Positions 52,896 through 61,940 of a DNA stretch of 64,000 nucleotides are shown here, piece by piece (the first letter of the stretch is position 1; the number at the start of each line of letters is the position of its first letter). The notes under the pieces are model-generated. The model was not told where the DNA came from. It saw only the letters and a program-made list of their open reading frames with translations, and did no database searches. A program made the translations under genes and the position numbers. The stretch is from contig NZ_JAFCLZ010000018.1 of the NCBI RefSeq assembly GCF_018130165.1, positions 1 to 64,000 of the forward strand, read 5' to 3'. The DNA comes from Bradyrhizobium sp. JYMT SZCCT0180 (lineage in GTDB: Bacteria; Pseudomonadota; Alphaproteobacteria; Rhizobiales; Xanthobacteraceae).

Positions 52896-54800
52896 CTAAA
52901 ACCTGATTCCGCCTTCCGCGACGCGCGCGTAGACGGCCCGGTCGATCGAACGATAGGCGCGGGTCGCCGGATCGCGCAGGAACAGCCGGTCGCTCACGAC
53001 GGAAGGATCGAATCCCTCGCGGATCAACCGCTGCTTGTTCCTCTTGAAGGTCTCGGTGGCGTCGAGTTCCTCGCAGAACCTGACGAAGACCGGAATGGCA
53101 TAGACCGGGAGCCGGCGCGACAGGTGTTCCGCGAACATCCCAAGATCGAAATGCTGGTCCACGACCAGGGCCGCCATGCCGGCGCGGCCGTCGGCGCCGG
53201 GGACGGCGGCCCCGTAGGTTGAGGCGTCAACAACGCCGGGGCAGTCCATGATCGCGTCGTTCACCTCGCTGGTCGCGACGTTCTCGCCCTTCCAACGGAA
53301 GGTGTCGCCGACCCGGTCGACGAAATAGAAGTAGCCCTGCTGGTCCCGATGCATCAGATCGCCAGTCCGGAACCAGGCATCGCCTTCGGCAAACACATTG
53401 CGGAGAATCTTCTTCTCGGTCTCGGCCGGCTCCGTATAGCCTTCGAAAGGTCCGCCACCCCGATCTGCGGTGCCGATGCGCCCGATTGCCTCGCCGACCT
53501 CGCCGTGGGTGCAGGCGATGCAGAGCCCGTCGTCGCCGCGGACCGGGCTGCCGCTGTCGGCATCGACCTTAACGATCGAGGCGGGAAAGCGATGCGCCAG
53601 CAGCGGCGGGATACGGCCGATCGCGCCGGGTTTTCCCTCGAAGTTGAACAGCGAAAAATTACCTTCCGTCGCGGCGTAGAATTCCAGGACCTGCGGAATC
53701 GCGAACCGCTTCGCGAACGCCTCCCAGATGTCGCCGCGCAATCCGTTGCCGACAGCCAGCCGCAGCCCGTGTCCGACCTGCAGCCCCGACGCCGGTGCGT
53801 TCAGCAGGTAGCGGCAGAGTTCACCGATATACTGGAAGACGGTGCAGTCGAAGTACATGATGTCGTCCCAGAAGTCTTCCGCGGAGAACTTCTCGGCGAT
53901 CACGACCGAACCGCCGGCGCGAAGCATGCTGCAAGGCGCGACGACACCGCCCACCGAATGATTGAGCGGCAAGCAATTGTAAAGGCGGTCGTGGTTGGAA
54001 GCGTCTGTCAGCCCGGCAAACCATCCTCCCCAGCTGAGGATGCGGCGATGACTGACGTTTACCGCCTTTGGCAATCCCGTGGTGCCCGAGGTGTAGATCA
54101 GCAAGGCGCGTTCACTGATCGTGACGTCGCCGCGCTCGACGGAGGACAGCGGGCGTGGATCCGTGCCGGCGAGCGCCGCATCCAGATCGGCGCCAGTGCT
54201 GCCAGGACCCAGCCTCCAGATCTGGGGCACGCGATCCAGGTGCGGACGTGCGGCTTCGAACGCATTCATGCAATCGGCGGCAAGAACGATGTGGTCGGCA
54301 CGCGCGACGTCGATGCAATGGGCAAGGGACCGGCCGACCAGCCGGGTGTTGATTAGCGCCACCGTACCGCCGACGCTGCTGATTCCGAGCCAGCAGGCAA
54401 CGTACTCCGGCCGGTTCGGCATCAGCAGACAGACGGTATCGCTGGCGCGGACGCCCAGGCTCCGCGCCCAACGCGCATATTGGCTGATCCGGGCGCTGAG
54501 TTCCCCGTAGGTGAAGGATTGACGGTCCGAGAGCAGTGCAGGGCGTTCGGGTTGCCGTTTCGCCCATTCTTCCACGACGTCGGCGAATAGCCGTTGCGGT
54601 TCGGCGTCGATCCGCGAGGTCAGTTCGATGGCCTTCAGCCAGGCTTTGGTGGCAGACGGTCTGGGTCGCGGGTCACCGCTTTCAGTCGCCCGCTGAAGTG
54701 CGCCTGCTTTCATGATCTGACCCAGATGATTTCGATCGTTGCTCGCGCCGACCAGGTCGCGAGGCGGCAGAGCTGCGGCGGAAGGAGTGACGAGGCGCAT
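52896..54800 (-). CDS. FATP/FadD6-like long-chain acyl-CoA synthetase
   Basis: 634 residues with ATG 54800; a TTG at 54872 would add 24 residues and lies against an AAGGGAG, so the start is uncertain. The P-loop reads LLIYTSGTTGLPKAVNVSH, followed by VLEFYAATEGNFSLFNFEGK, which is characteristic of the very-long-chain synthetase/fatty-acid-transport-protein group, and WFRTGDLMHRDQQGYFYFVD with VGDTFRWKGENVATSEV. It activates a fatty acid to its acyl-CoA (or AMP ester). In the cluster it probably supplies an acyl chain for an N- or S-acylation step. 41 bp separate it from the ACP gene downstream. Confidence 0.9.
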   Translation of the reverse strand: MRLVTPSAAALPPRDLVGASNDRNHLGQIMKAGALQRATESGDPRPRPSATKAWLKAIELTSRIDAEPQRLFADVVEEWAKRQPERPALLSDRQSFTYGELSARISQYARWARSLGVRASDTVCLLMPNRPEYVACWLGISSVGGTVALINTRLVGRSLAHCIDVARADHIVLAADCMNAFEAARPHLDRVPQIWRLGPGSTGADLDAALAGTDPRPLSSVERGDVTISERALLIYTSGTTGLPKAVNVSHRRILSWGGWFAGLTDASNHDRLYNCLPLNHSVGGVVAPCSMLRAGGSVVIAEKFSAEDFWDDIMYFDCTVFQYIGELCRYLLNAPASGLQVGHGLRLAVGNGLRGDIWEAFAKRFAIPQVLEFYAATEGNFSLFNFEGKPGAIGRIPPLLAHRFPASIVKVDADSGSPVRGDDGLCIACTHGEVGEAIGRIGTADRGGGPFEGYTEPAETEKKILRNVFAEGDAWFRTGDLMHRDQQGYFYFVDRVGDTFRWKGENVATSEVNDAIMDCPGVVDASTYGAAVPGADGRAGMAALVVDQHFDLGMFAEHLSRRLPVYAIPVFVRFCEELDATETFKRNKQRLIREGFDPSVVSDRLFLRDPATRAYRSIDRAVYARVAEGGIRF

Positions 54801-54877
54801 CGGACCGCGCGCGATCTTGCGATCACTGTCGATGAGGTTTCGCTCGATCGCACAAGACGCATCTCTGTCCAACTCCC

Positions 54878-55147
54878 TTATCCCGTCGCGGGTCCGAGTT
54901 GGTTGAGGATCATAACCTCCAGCGTCTTCACCGATTGGAAATTCTCGGGTGTGATCTCGGGCTGGGGAAGGGTGAGATCGAACTCGGCTTCGACCTTGAG
55001 CATCAGCGCGACCATATCCATCGAGTCCAGTCCGATATCCACCAGCCGGGACTCCGGGTGGACATCCGCGATGATAGCGTTCTGCGCGAGGACGTTCCTG
55101 ACGACGGAAAGAACACGCTCTTGGACGTTTGCGGCAAAGTCTTGCAT
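54878..55147 (-). CDS. Aminoacyl carrier protein (cluster ACP 1)
   Basis: 89 residues from ATG 55147, with TGGAGC eight bases upstream; upstream in-frame ATGs are less well placed. The phosphopantetheine Ser is in DIGLDSMDMVALML. By position, divergent from the flavoprotein and the amino acid:carrier-protein ligase genes, it matches the arrangement I remember for the aminoacyl carrier protein next to ligase bll0957 in B. japonicum. It is therefore the likely acceptor of the activated amino acid (glycine in the characterised homologue, from memory). Confidence 0.92.
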   Translation of the reverse strand: MQDFAANVQERVLSVVRNVLAQNAIIADVHPESRLVDIGLDSMDMVALMLKVEAEFDLTLPQPEITPENFQSVKTLEVMILNQLGPATG

Positions 55148-55392
55148 TTCAGCTCCACTCATCGCGTGACGGGGGCAGATCATGATGGACGTGACGATAC
55201 CTGACTGCGGCTCAGGTCAGTAGCTCCACTTCGGGGGTACCCCGCTTGGGAGCACGTTCTCGGTAACATCCACCTTTGCGCCGCCGACTCCACAACTGCG
55301 GTCGGTTAGATTGCCGCCGTCGCACTCGCGGAATTGGTCTCGACCCGTCGGGTCTTCGACCATCAAACCATCCAAATGGGAGCTGTTGGGCC
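55148..55392. promoter_or_regulatory. Divergent promoter region of the carrier-protein cluster
   Basis: The 245-bp gap separates the two arms of the cluster and must contain both promoters. I see no clear sigma-70 or sigma-54 boxes, and no recognisable riboswitch or palindromic operator. A GC-rich interrupted stretch at 55260-55330 could be a leader. Both arms are probably regulated together from here. Confidence 0.5.
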
Positions 55393-56619
55393 ATGAATGT
55401 GCAGGAAGTCCAGTTCCGCAGTCTCGCTCGGGAAACCAGCCGAGTGCCATTCTCTCCCGATCGCGCTTCGTTCCCGCAGCGGGCTGCCGCCGTCGCGGAG
55501 GCTGCGGCGTCGGAGGCCGTAGCGGTCGACCGCGAAGCGCGCTTCCCGCAGAAGGCGATCGACGCTGCGCGCGCGGAAAGACTTCTAGGCGCCCAGATCC
55601 CGATCGAGTTCGGCGGCGACGGCGCGTCGATTTCCGAGGTGGCCGACATGTGCTACGCGCTCGGACGCGCCTGCGCTTCGGCCGGGATGATCTTCGCGAT
55701 GCATCAGACCAAGATCGCCTGTCTGGTCCGTCACGGCGCGGGCAGCAGCTGGCACGAAAGGCTGATGCGCCGCGTGGCGGCCGAACAAATGCTCCTGGCG
55801 TCTTCGACAACGGAAGGTCAGAACGGCGGAAACATTCGCTTCAGCTCGGCCGCGGTGGAGCACGAGGGCGCCGAGATCTCGCTGGTGCGCGACGCGACGG
55901 TGATTTCCTACGGCGCCGAGGCGGACGGCATCGTAACCATTGCCCGCCGCTCCGACGACGCCACCGGATCCGATCAGGTACTGTTGGCCATCACACGCGA
56001 CGACTACACGCTGGAGCAAACTCTCGCATGGGAGACGCTCGGCATGCGTGGCACCTGCAGCGCCGGCTTCAAGCTGAGCTTCAAGGGCTCGGCGGAACAG
56101 ATATTCCCGGTGGCATACGAAAAGGTCCATGCGCAGACCATGACGCCCGTCGCGCACCTATGCTGGTCGTCGGTCTGGGCGGGTATCGCGGCTGCGGCAG
56201 TGGACCGGGCGCAGCTCTTCATCCGCAAGGCCGCCCGCGGGGCCGGCGGCAACCTTCCTCCCGGCGCGCCGCATTTTACGTCCGCCAAGATGACTCTGAC
56301 GAAACTGCGCGCCCTCATCGCCGCGAACCTCGATTCCTTTGCGGCCCGCGAACAAGACGAGCGCGCGCTTTCGTCCCTCGACTTCCAGTCCTCGATCAAC
56401 CTTCTCAAGGTGGAGGCCTCGGAACTCGCGGTCACGGTCGTCATGCATGCGATGCGCGCGTGCGGCCTTTCCGGCTATCGCAACGACACCGATGTCAGTG
56501 TCGGTCGCCATCTCCGCGACGTGCTGTCGGCTCCGATCATGATCAACAACGATCGCATCCTTGCCAGCATGGGTAGCGCCACTCTGATGAGCGCCGTCCC
56601 GGCGTCACTGCGCGATTGA
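55393..56619 (+). CDS. Acyl-CoA-dehydrogenase-like flavoprotein
   Basis: 408 residues from ATG 55393, with GGGAG upstream. The acyl-CoA dehydrogenase layout is visible: an N-terminal helical domain (RLLGAQIPIEFGGDGASISE, ALGRACASAGMIFAMHQTKI), a central beta domain (MLLASSTTEGQNGGNIRFSS, WETLGMRGTCSAGFKLSF) and a C-terminal helical bundle (VVMHAMRACGLSGYRNDTDV). It uses FAD to desaturate acyl thioesters. Because it sits between an aminoacyl carrier protein and the aminoacyl ligase gene, its likely substrate is a carrier-bound amino acid or acyl group, as in PltE-type enzymes. That is inference. Confidence 0.88.
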   Translation: MNVQEVQFRSLARETSRVPFSPDRASFPQRAAAVAEAAASEAVAVDREARFPQKAIDAARAERLLGAQIPIEFGGDGASISEVADMCYALGRACASAGMIFAMHQTKIACLVRHGAGSSWHERLMRRVAAEQMLLASSTTEGQNGGNIRFSSAAVEHEGAEISLVRDATVISYGAEADGIVTIARRSDDATGSDQVLLAITRDDYTLEQTLAWETLGMRGTCSAGFKLSFKGSAEQIFPVAYEKVHAQTMTPVAHLCWSSVWAGIAAAAVDRAQLFIRKAARGAGGNLPPGAPHFTSAKMTLTKLRALIAANLDSFAAREQDERALSSLDFQSSINLLKVEASELAVTVVMHAMRACGLSGYRNDTDVSVGRHLRDVLSAPIMINNDRILASMGSATLMSAVPASLRD

Positions 56620-56646
56620 TTTTCTTCTCGAAGAAATGGGGTTGGT

Positions 56647-57600
56647 ATGAACGTAGCCATGTTTACTGCACCGGCGGAACCCACTCAGGCTGAGGCTGAT
56701 CCGCTGGACCATCTTGCCGACGCGCTGTTCCACAAGATGGGCTCTCCGGGTGTCTATGCCCGCACCGCGCTCTATGAAGACGTTGTGGAGCGGCTCGCGG
56801 CGCTGATCACGCGGCACCGCGAACCGGACACCGAGGTGATGCGCTTTCCTCCCGTCATGAGCCGCGCGCAGCTTGAGAAGTCGGGCTATCTGAAGAGCTT
56901 TCCGAACCTGCTCGGCTGTGTCTGCGGCCTGCACGGCACGGACAGTGAGATCGACGCGGCGGTCAGCCGTTTCGATGCTGGCGGCGACTGGACCATGTCA
57001 CTTTCACCGGCCGACCTCGTGCTGTCGCCGGCCGCCTGCTATCCGGTCTATCCGATCGCGGCGAGCCGGGGTCCCCTGCCGGCGGGCGGCTTATGTTTCG
57101 ACGTGGCCGCCGATTGCTTCCGTCGCGAGCCCTCGCTCCATCTCGACCGGCTGCAGTCCTTCAGGATGCGCGAATACGTCTGCATCGGCAGCCCCGACCA
57201 CGTCTCGGCGTTCCGCGAGCGTTGGATGGTGCGCGCTCAGGAGATCGCCCGCGATCTCGGACTGACCTTCAGGGTCGACTATGCCAGCGATCCATTCTTC
57301 GGCCGGGTCGGCCAGATGATGGCGGTGAGCCAAAAGCAGCAGTCGCTGAAATTCGAGTTGCTGGTGCCTTTGCGCTCCGAGGAGAAACCGACTGCATGTA
57401 TGAGCTTCAACTATCACCGCGATCACTTCGGCACCACCTGGGGCATTAAGGACGCGACCGGTGAGCCGGCCCATACTGGTTGCGTGGCCTTCGGAATGGA
57501 TCGTCTCGCCGTCGCCATGTTCCATATCCACGGCAAGTCCGTCGCAAGGTGGCCGACCGCGGTGCGGGACCTGCTCGGCTTCCCGCGGAACGACCGGTAG
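56647..57600 (+). CDS. Amino acid--[acyl-carrier-protein] ligase (SerRS-like)
   Basis: 317 residues. A class II aminoacyl-tRNA-synthetase catalytic core without a tRNA-binding arm. Motif 2 region CFRREPSLHLDRLQSFRMRE and motif 3 CVAFGMDRLAVAMF are intact. The zinc ligands of the atypical SerRS type fall at Cys131 (AACYP), Glu176 (RMRE) and Cys279 (TGCVA), the same numbers I recall for the crystallised B. japonicum ligase Bll0957. The enzyme adenylates a small amino acid (Gly or Ala in known members) and attaches it to the phosphopantetheine of a dedicated carrier protein, not to tRNA. It follows the flavoprotein gene by 27 bp. End product unknown. Confidence 0.95.
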   Translation: MNVAMFTAPAEPTQAEADPLDHLADALFHKMGSPGVYARTALYEDVVERLAALITRHREPDTEVMRFPPVMSRAQLEKSGYLKSFPNLLGCVCGLHGTDSEIDAAVSRFDAGGDWTMSLSPADLVLSPAACYPVYPIAASRGPLPAGGLCFDVAADCFRREPSLHLDRLQSFRMREYVCIGSPDHVSAFRERWMVRAQEIARDLGLTFRVDYASDPFFGRVGQMMAVSQKQQSLKFELLVPLRSEEKPTACMSFNYHRDHFGTTWGIKDATGEPAHTGCVAFGMDRLAVAMFHIHGKSVARWPTAVRDLLGFPRNDR

Positions 57601-57626
57601 CCGACGTCGGCATTCGAGGAACTGAA

Positions 57627-58958
57627 ATGCACCAACGAACTCCCGAGGTAGCCCGCGACCGAAGAGCCGAAGGGCCAACCTCCATGAAAAGAGAGACCCT
57701 CGCCGTACACGGCGGCTTCGACAACGATCCGACCACCAAAGCCGTCGCCGTTCCGATCTATCAGACCGCCTCGTATGCCTTCGACAGTGCCGACCATGGC
57801 GCCGCGCTCTTCAACCTCGAAGTGGACGGCTTTCGCTACACCCGGATCGGCAATCCGACCAACGCAGTGCTGGAGAAGCGCGTTGCCGCCCTGGAAGGAG
57901 GCATCGAGGCGATGAGCGTGGCGTGTGGCCAGGCCGCGGTGAACTATGCGGTGGTCAACATCGCGGATATGGGCAGCAACATCGTCTCGGTCCCGCAGCT
58001 CTACGGCACCACGCATACGCTGTTCGCGCACATCTTGCCGAGGCAGGGCATCACGGTCCGGTTCTCGGAAGACGACAGTCCGGCGAGCATAGAGAAGCTG
58101 ATCGACGACGATACGCGTGCGGTGTTCTGCGAGAGCGTGGGAAATCCGGCCGGAAACGTTTGCGACATCGAAGCGATCGCCGAGGTCGCCCACAGGCATG
58201 GCGTGCCGCTGATTGTCGACAACACGGTTCCTACCCCGATCCTGCTCAGGCCGATCGAATACGGAGCGGACATCGTGGTCGAGTCGCTCACGAAGTTCAT
58301 GGGCGGGCACGGCACCACGCTCGGCGGAATCATCGTCGATAGCGGCAGGTTTCCATGGGCGAAGCATCGCCGGCGCTTTCCGATGCTGAACGAGCCGGAG
58401 AAATCCTACCACGGGATGGTCTTCACCGAGCGCTACGGGGCCGCCGCCTACATCGCCCGGTGCCGCGCCGTCTCCCAGCGGACCACCGGCTCCATCCTGG
58501 CGCCCTTCAACGCTTTCCTGCTGCTCCAGGGCATCGAGAGCGTCGCGGTGCGGATCGAGCGGCACGTCGAAAATGCCGAGAAGGTCGCGCGGTTTCTGCG
58601 CGACAACCGCCGCGTCGGATGGGTCAACTACGCGGGCTTTGACGATAGCCCCTATCACGCGCTGACGCAGAAATATCTGGGCGGCCGCGCGTGTTCGCTG
58701 CTGACCTTCGGCGTGGCCGGAGGGTTCGAGGCTGGCAAGCGGTTCTACGACGCGCTGAAACTGTTCAAGCGGCTGGTCAATATCGGGGACGCCAAATCGC
58801 TTGCTTGCCACCCGGCATCGACCACCCACCGGCAGATGTCGCCCGAAGAGCAGGAACGGGCCGGCGTGCGGCCCGAGATGATCAGGCTGAGCGTTGGTAT
58901 CGAGCACGCCGACGACATCATCGCCGACCTCGATCAGGCGCTCCGTGCCGCAGATTGA
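57627..58958 (+). CDS. O-acylhomoserine sulfhydrylase-like PLP enzyme (MetY/MetZ-like)
   Basis: 443 residues from ATG 57627, with GAGGAA upstream; an internal ATG at 57684 (MKRETLAVHGG) starts the conserved protein but has no ribosome site. Cys/Met-metabolism PLP fold: SVACGQAAVN, YGTTHTLFAHIL, VDNTVPTP, and the PLP Lys in VESLTKFMGGHG (Lys204 counted from the internal ATG). It ends with RLVNIGDAKSLACHPASTTH and RLSVGIEHADDI. The enzyme replaces the gamma-acyloxy group of an O-acylhomoserine with a nucleophile, sulfide in methionine synthesis. Next to a MetA-like gene in a secondary-metabolite-like cluster, it may use another nucleophile. Confidence 0.93.
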   Translation: MHQRTPEVARDRRAEGPTSMKRETLAVHGGFDNDPTTKAVAVPIYQTASYAFDSADHGAALFNLEVDGFRYTRIGNPTNAVLEKRVAALEGGIEAMSVACGQAAVNYAVVNIADMGSNIVSVPQLYGTTHTLFAHILPRQGITVRFSEDDSPASIEKLIDDDTRAVFCESVGNPAGNVCDIEAIAEVAHRHGVPLIVDNTVPTPILLRPIEYGADIVVESLTKFMGGHGTTLGGIIVDSGRFPWAKHRRRFPMLNEPEKSYHGMVFTERYGAAAYIARCRAVSQRTTGSILAPFNAFLLLQGIESVAVRIERHVENAEKVARFLRDNRRVGWVNYAGFDDSPYHALTQKYLGGRACSLLTFGVAGGFEAGKRFYDALKLFKRLVNIGDAKSLACHPASTTHRQMSPEEQERAGVRPEMIRLSVGIEHADDIIADLDQALRAAD

Positions 58959-58985
58959 GTGCAGGTCAACCATGAAGGCATTCAG

Positions 58986-60047
58986 ATGCCCGTCCTTGTA
59001 AATATAGATTCGTACGAACACCACCTTTTCTCAAGAGCGCGGAACGGAAGCGGCGCAGAGTCCCCCGGAAACCGGAAGGAATGCCTCGACATCGGGCTGA
59101 TCAACAACATGTCGGATGCCGCCTTGATGTCCACCGAGCGCCAGCTGTTCGACCTGCTCGGCGCGGCGGCCGGCGAGCTCCTGGTCAGGCTGCATTTCTA
59201 CACGATGGAGACGACGCCCCGTTCGGACTGGGGGCGCGATTACGTGCGTCGCTACTACCGTGGCACCGACGATCTGCTGAACAGGCGCCTGGACGGCGTG
59301 ATCGTGACCGGCGCCGAACCGAGAGCCGCCAGCCTGCCGGAAGAACCATACTGGTCCAGCTTCGTCCAAATCATCGACTGGGCCAGGGAGAGCACCGTGT
59401 CGTCGGTGTTTTCCTGTCTGGCCGTCCATGGGGCCGTCCTGCACCTGGATGGCGTGGAGCGCCACAAGCTGCCTGCCAAATGCATCGGCGTCTTCGCTCA
59501 AACGAAGACGAGGGATCATCCCTTGATGCGCAACGTTCCGGCGACCTTCAGAACGCCGCACGCCCGGTGGAACGAGGTGCAGGAGAGGGCTGTCGAGAGC
59601 TGCGGATACTCCGTTCTCACCAAGTCGGCAGAGGCCGGCGTCGACTGCTTCGTCAAGCAACAGGGGAAGAGCCTCTTCGTCAATTTCCAGGGCCATCCGG
59701 AGTACGACACCCACAGCCTGTTGGCTGAATTCAGAAGGGACATGGGTCGTTTCCTCCGCGGCGAGAGCGAGGTCTGTCCGACGATACCGAGCGGCTATTT
59801 CGCCTCGGAGGCGGAAGAGATTCTGACGGCCTTCCGGCGCAAAGCCCTTTCCGACAGAAGTCCGGAGCTTTTCGCCGATTTCCCGGTAGACCAAGTGGCG
59901 AAGGATTTGAGAAACGCCTGGCATCCGCCGGCACGGCGCATATACCGCAACTGGCTGCTGTACATGGCCTCGCAGCGAGCTGGACGCTCAAAGCCGTTTG
60001 CCTTCAACGGAAGTTATCGAACGAGGCCCAGGCCTGCCGCGGCGTAG
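58986..60047 (+). CDS. Homoserine O-acyltransferase, MetA-like
   Basis: 353 residues from ATG 58986, with GAAGG seven bases upstream; a GTG at 58959 abutting the previous stop is an alternative. The MetA/HTS catalytic set is complete: Cys144 (FSCLAVHG), His237 and Glu239 (QGHPEYD), and VIVTGAEPR precedes. It transfers an acetyl or succinyl group from CoA to homoserine (or a similar hydroxy amino acid). It is longer than E. coli MetA by a ~40-residue C-terminal extension. It pairs functionally with the MetY-like gene just upstream. Confidence 0.92.
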   Translation: MPVLVNIDSYEHHLFSRARNGSGAESPGNRKECLDIGLINNMSDAALMSTERQLFDLLGAAAGELLVRLHFYTMETTPRSDWGRDYVRRYYRGTDDLLNRRLDGVIVTGAEPRAASLPEEPYWSSFVQIIDWARESTVSSVFSCLAVHGAVLHLDGVERHKLPAKCIGVFAQTKTRDHPLMRNVPATFRTPHARWNEVQERAVESCGYSVLTKSAEAGVDCFVKQQGKSLFVNFQGHPEYDTHSLLAEFRRDMGRFLRGESEVCPTIPSGYFASEAEEILTAFRRKALSDRSPELFADFPVDQVAKDLRNAWHPPARRIYRNWLLYMASQRAGRSKPFAFNGSYRTRPRPAAA

Positions 60048-60169
60048 ATCATGGGTGCGTCCGGGCAACATGGAGAACCGGAGCAACGGCCGCGATCCGC
60101 TAGCCGGGCTCTCGCTAGCCGGCCTGCCGACGAAGAAGCGGGAGCGGATTGTATGATGGAGTTCGGACC

Positions 60170-61027
60170 GTGATCCGATGCCGCGAGATAGGACCGGCCG
60201 ACCTTGCTGCCATTGCCGATCTTCTGACGCGTGGCTTTGCCCGCCGTTCGCGCGACTACTGGATGGACGGGCTCCAGCGCGCTTCCGTGCGCCAGGTACC
60301 CGATGGTTTCCCCCGCTTCGGGTACATGCTCGACAATGATGGGATGCCCGTCGGCGTTCTGCTGTTGATCTACACGGAACGGGACGATGACGGCGGGACC
60401 TCGATCCGCTGCAACCTCTCCAGCTGGTATGTGGAACCTGCCTTCCGCAACTACGCCTCGATGCTGACCAGCGTCGCGCAGCGCCACAAGCGCGTCACCT
60501 ACGTCAACATCAGCCCGGCCTTCTCGACCTGGCGGACCATTGAGGCTCAGGGATTCCGCCCCTATTGTGGCGGCCTGTTCTTCTCCTTTCCGGCGCTTTC
60601 GCGTCCGAAGAGCATGCGCGTCGAAGTCGTTCAGCAGGGCGCATATGCGGTCGACGGCTTGTCCGACGCCGACGTCGCGCTGCTTACGCGGCATGCGGCC
60701 TATGGTTGCCTAAGCCTGGTGTGCCGCGCGGGCGACGGCCGCGGCTACCCCTTCGTCCTGCAGCCGATGCGCAAACGCGGGATCCCCCTGCCAGCGATGC
60801 GGCTGATCTATTGCCCCGACGTGGCCGACTTTGTCGCCTGCGCCGGCGCCATCGGCCGCTTCCTGCTCCGGCGCGGCCGGATATTGCTCGCCCTCGACGC
60901 CAATGGCCGCATGAAGGATCTGATCGGCTTCTACAGGGGACAGCGCGGCCGCAAATACTTCAAGGGTCCGCAGTGTCCCCGGATTGCCGATCTGTCGGAT
61001 ACCGAGCTGGTCATCTATGGACCGTAA
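60170..61027 (+). CDS. GNAT-like acyltransferase
   Basis: 285 residues from GTG 60170 (GGAG eight bases upstream); a TTG seven codons earlier is less likely. The N-terminal half follows the GNAT fold: IRCREIGPADLAAIADLLTR, GMPVGVLLLIYTE, CNLSSWYVEPAFRNYASML and YVNISPAFSTWRTIEAQGF. The C-terminal half (~150-285) is a second, less recognisable domain. It probably transfers an acyl group to an amine or hydroxyl. In this cluster it may join the acyl and aminoacyl parts, which is a guess. Confidence 0.8.
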   Translation: MIRCREIGPADLAAIADLLTRGFARRSRDYWMDGLQRASVRQVPDGFPRFGYMLDNDGMPVGVLLLIYTERDDDGGTSIRCNLSSWYVEPAFRNYASMLTSVAQRHKRVTYVNISPAFSTWRTIEAQGFRPYCGGLFFSFPALSRPKSMRVEVVQQGAYAVDGLSDADVALLTRHAAYGCLSLVCRAGDGRGYPFVLQPMRKRGIPLPAMRLIYCPDVADFVACAGAIGRFLLRRGRILLALDANGRMKDLIGFYRGQRGRKYFKGPQCPRIADLSDTELVIYGP

Positions 61028-61052
61028 TTTTGCTGCCCAATGGAGAGCCGTC

Positions 61053-61940
61053 ATGATTCCCACCAGCAAGTCCGTCAGCCATTCGCAGACATGGACATTC
61101 TTCCAAGGCCAGTGGCACGAAGGCAATGTTCCGATCATGGGGCCACGCACCCATGGGCTTTGGCTCGGCTCGACCGTGTTCGATGGCGCACGCGCCTTCG
61201 AAGGTGTTGCGCCCGATCTTGACCGCCATTGCGCCCGTGTCAATCAATCCGCGCTCAACTTCGGGCTCAAGCCGATCGTCGATCTCGACACATGGCTGGG
61301 TCTGGCGCGCGAAGGCATCGCGCACTTCTCGCCCAATGCCGAACTCTACGTTCGCCCGATGTATTGGCCGCAGAATGGCGTGGGCGGCGGCGTGCTGTTC
61401 GATCCGGAGACGATGGACTGGTGCCTTAGCATCTACGAAGCGCCGCTCCCGAAACCTGTCGGCAACGCGATCACGCTGTCGCCGTTCCGCAGACCGACCG
61501 CCGAATGCGCGCCGGTCGATGCCAAGGCGGCCTGTCTCTACCCGAACTGTTCGCGGGCCCTGATCGAGGCCGCCTCGCGCGGCTTCCAGAACTGCCTGAT
61601 GCTGGACATGCTCGGCAACGTCGCGGAGTTCGGCAATGCCAACGTGTTCATGGCGAAAGACGGTGTCGTCTACACGCCGGCGGCGAACGGCACCTTCCTG
61701 AACGGCATCACCCGGCAGCGGGTGATCGAACTGCTGCGCGGTTCGGGCGTCACCGTGGTGGAGGCCACGCTGCGCTATGCCGATTTCCTTGCCGCGGACG
61801 AGATCTTTTCGTCCGGCAATTTTGCCAAGGTTGCGCCCGTCATTCGGATCGACGACCGGCAGCTTACGCCCGGGCCGTTCTATACGCGTGCGCGGAAGCT
61901 GTATTGGGAATTTGCGCACGCGGTAAAGCTTGCGGCGTGA
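61053..61940 (+). CDS. Class IV aminotransferase (branched-chain aminotransferase-like)
   Basis: 295 residues from ATG 61053, with GGAGAG upstream. BCAT/D-AAT fold: WTFFQGQWHEGNVPIMGPRT, STVFDGARAFEG, the PLP Lys in VDAKAACLYPNCSRALIEA, EFGNANVFMAKDGVVYTP and GTFLNGITRQRVIELL. It exchanges amino and keto groups between 2-oxo acids and glutamate. The stop overlaps the start of the ThDP gene by one base, so they are tightly coupled and may act in sequence on the same keto acid. Confidence 0.92.
   Translation: MIPTSKSVSHSQTWTFFQGQWHEGNVPIMGPRTHGLWLGSTVFDGARAFEGVAPDLDRHCARVNQSALNFGLKPIVDLDTWLGLAREGIAHFSPNAELYVRPMYWPQNGVGGGVLFDPETMDWCLSIYEAPLPKPVGNAITLSPFRRPTAECAPVDAKAACLYPNCSRALIEAASRGFQNCLMLDMLGNVAEFGNANVFMAKDGVVYTPAANGTFLNGITRQRVIELLRGSGVTVVEATLRYADFLAADEIFSSGNFAKVAPVIRIDDRQLTPGPFYTRARKLYWEFAHAVKLAA

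Noticed and set aside
55148..57626. SAM-responsive riboswitch upstream of the MetA/MetY-like genes
   Set aside because: The genes lie inside an operon and I could not fold a SAM-II-type pseudoknot in either the 245-bp divergent gap or the short gap at 57601-57626.
57627..58958. Rhizobitoxine synthase (rtxA) homologue
   Set aside because: RtxA has an extra N-terminal aminotransferase domain and a desaturase partner; neither is present here.
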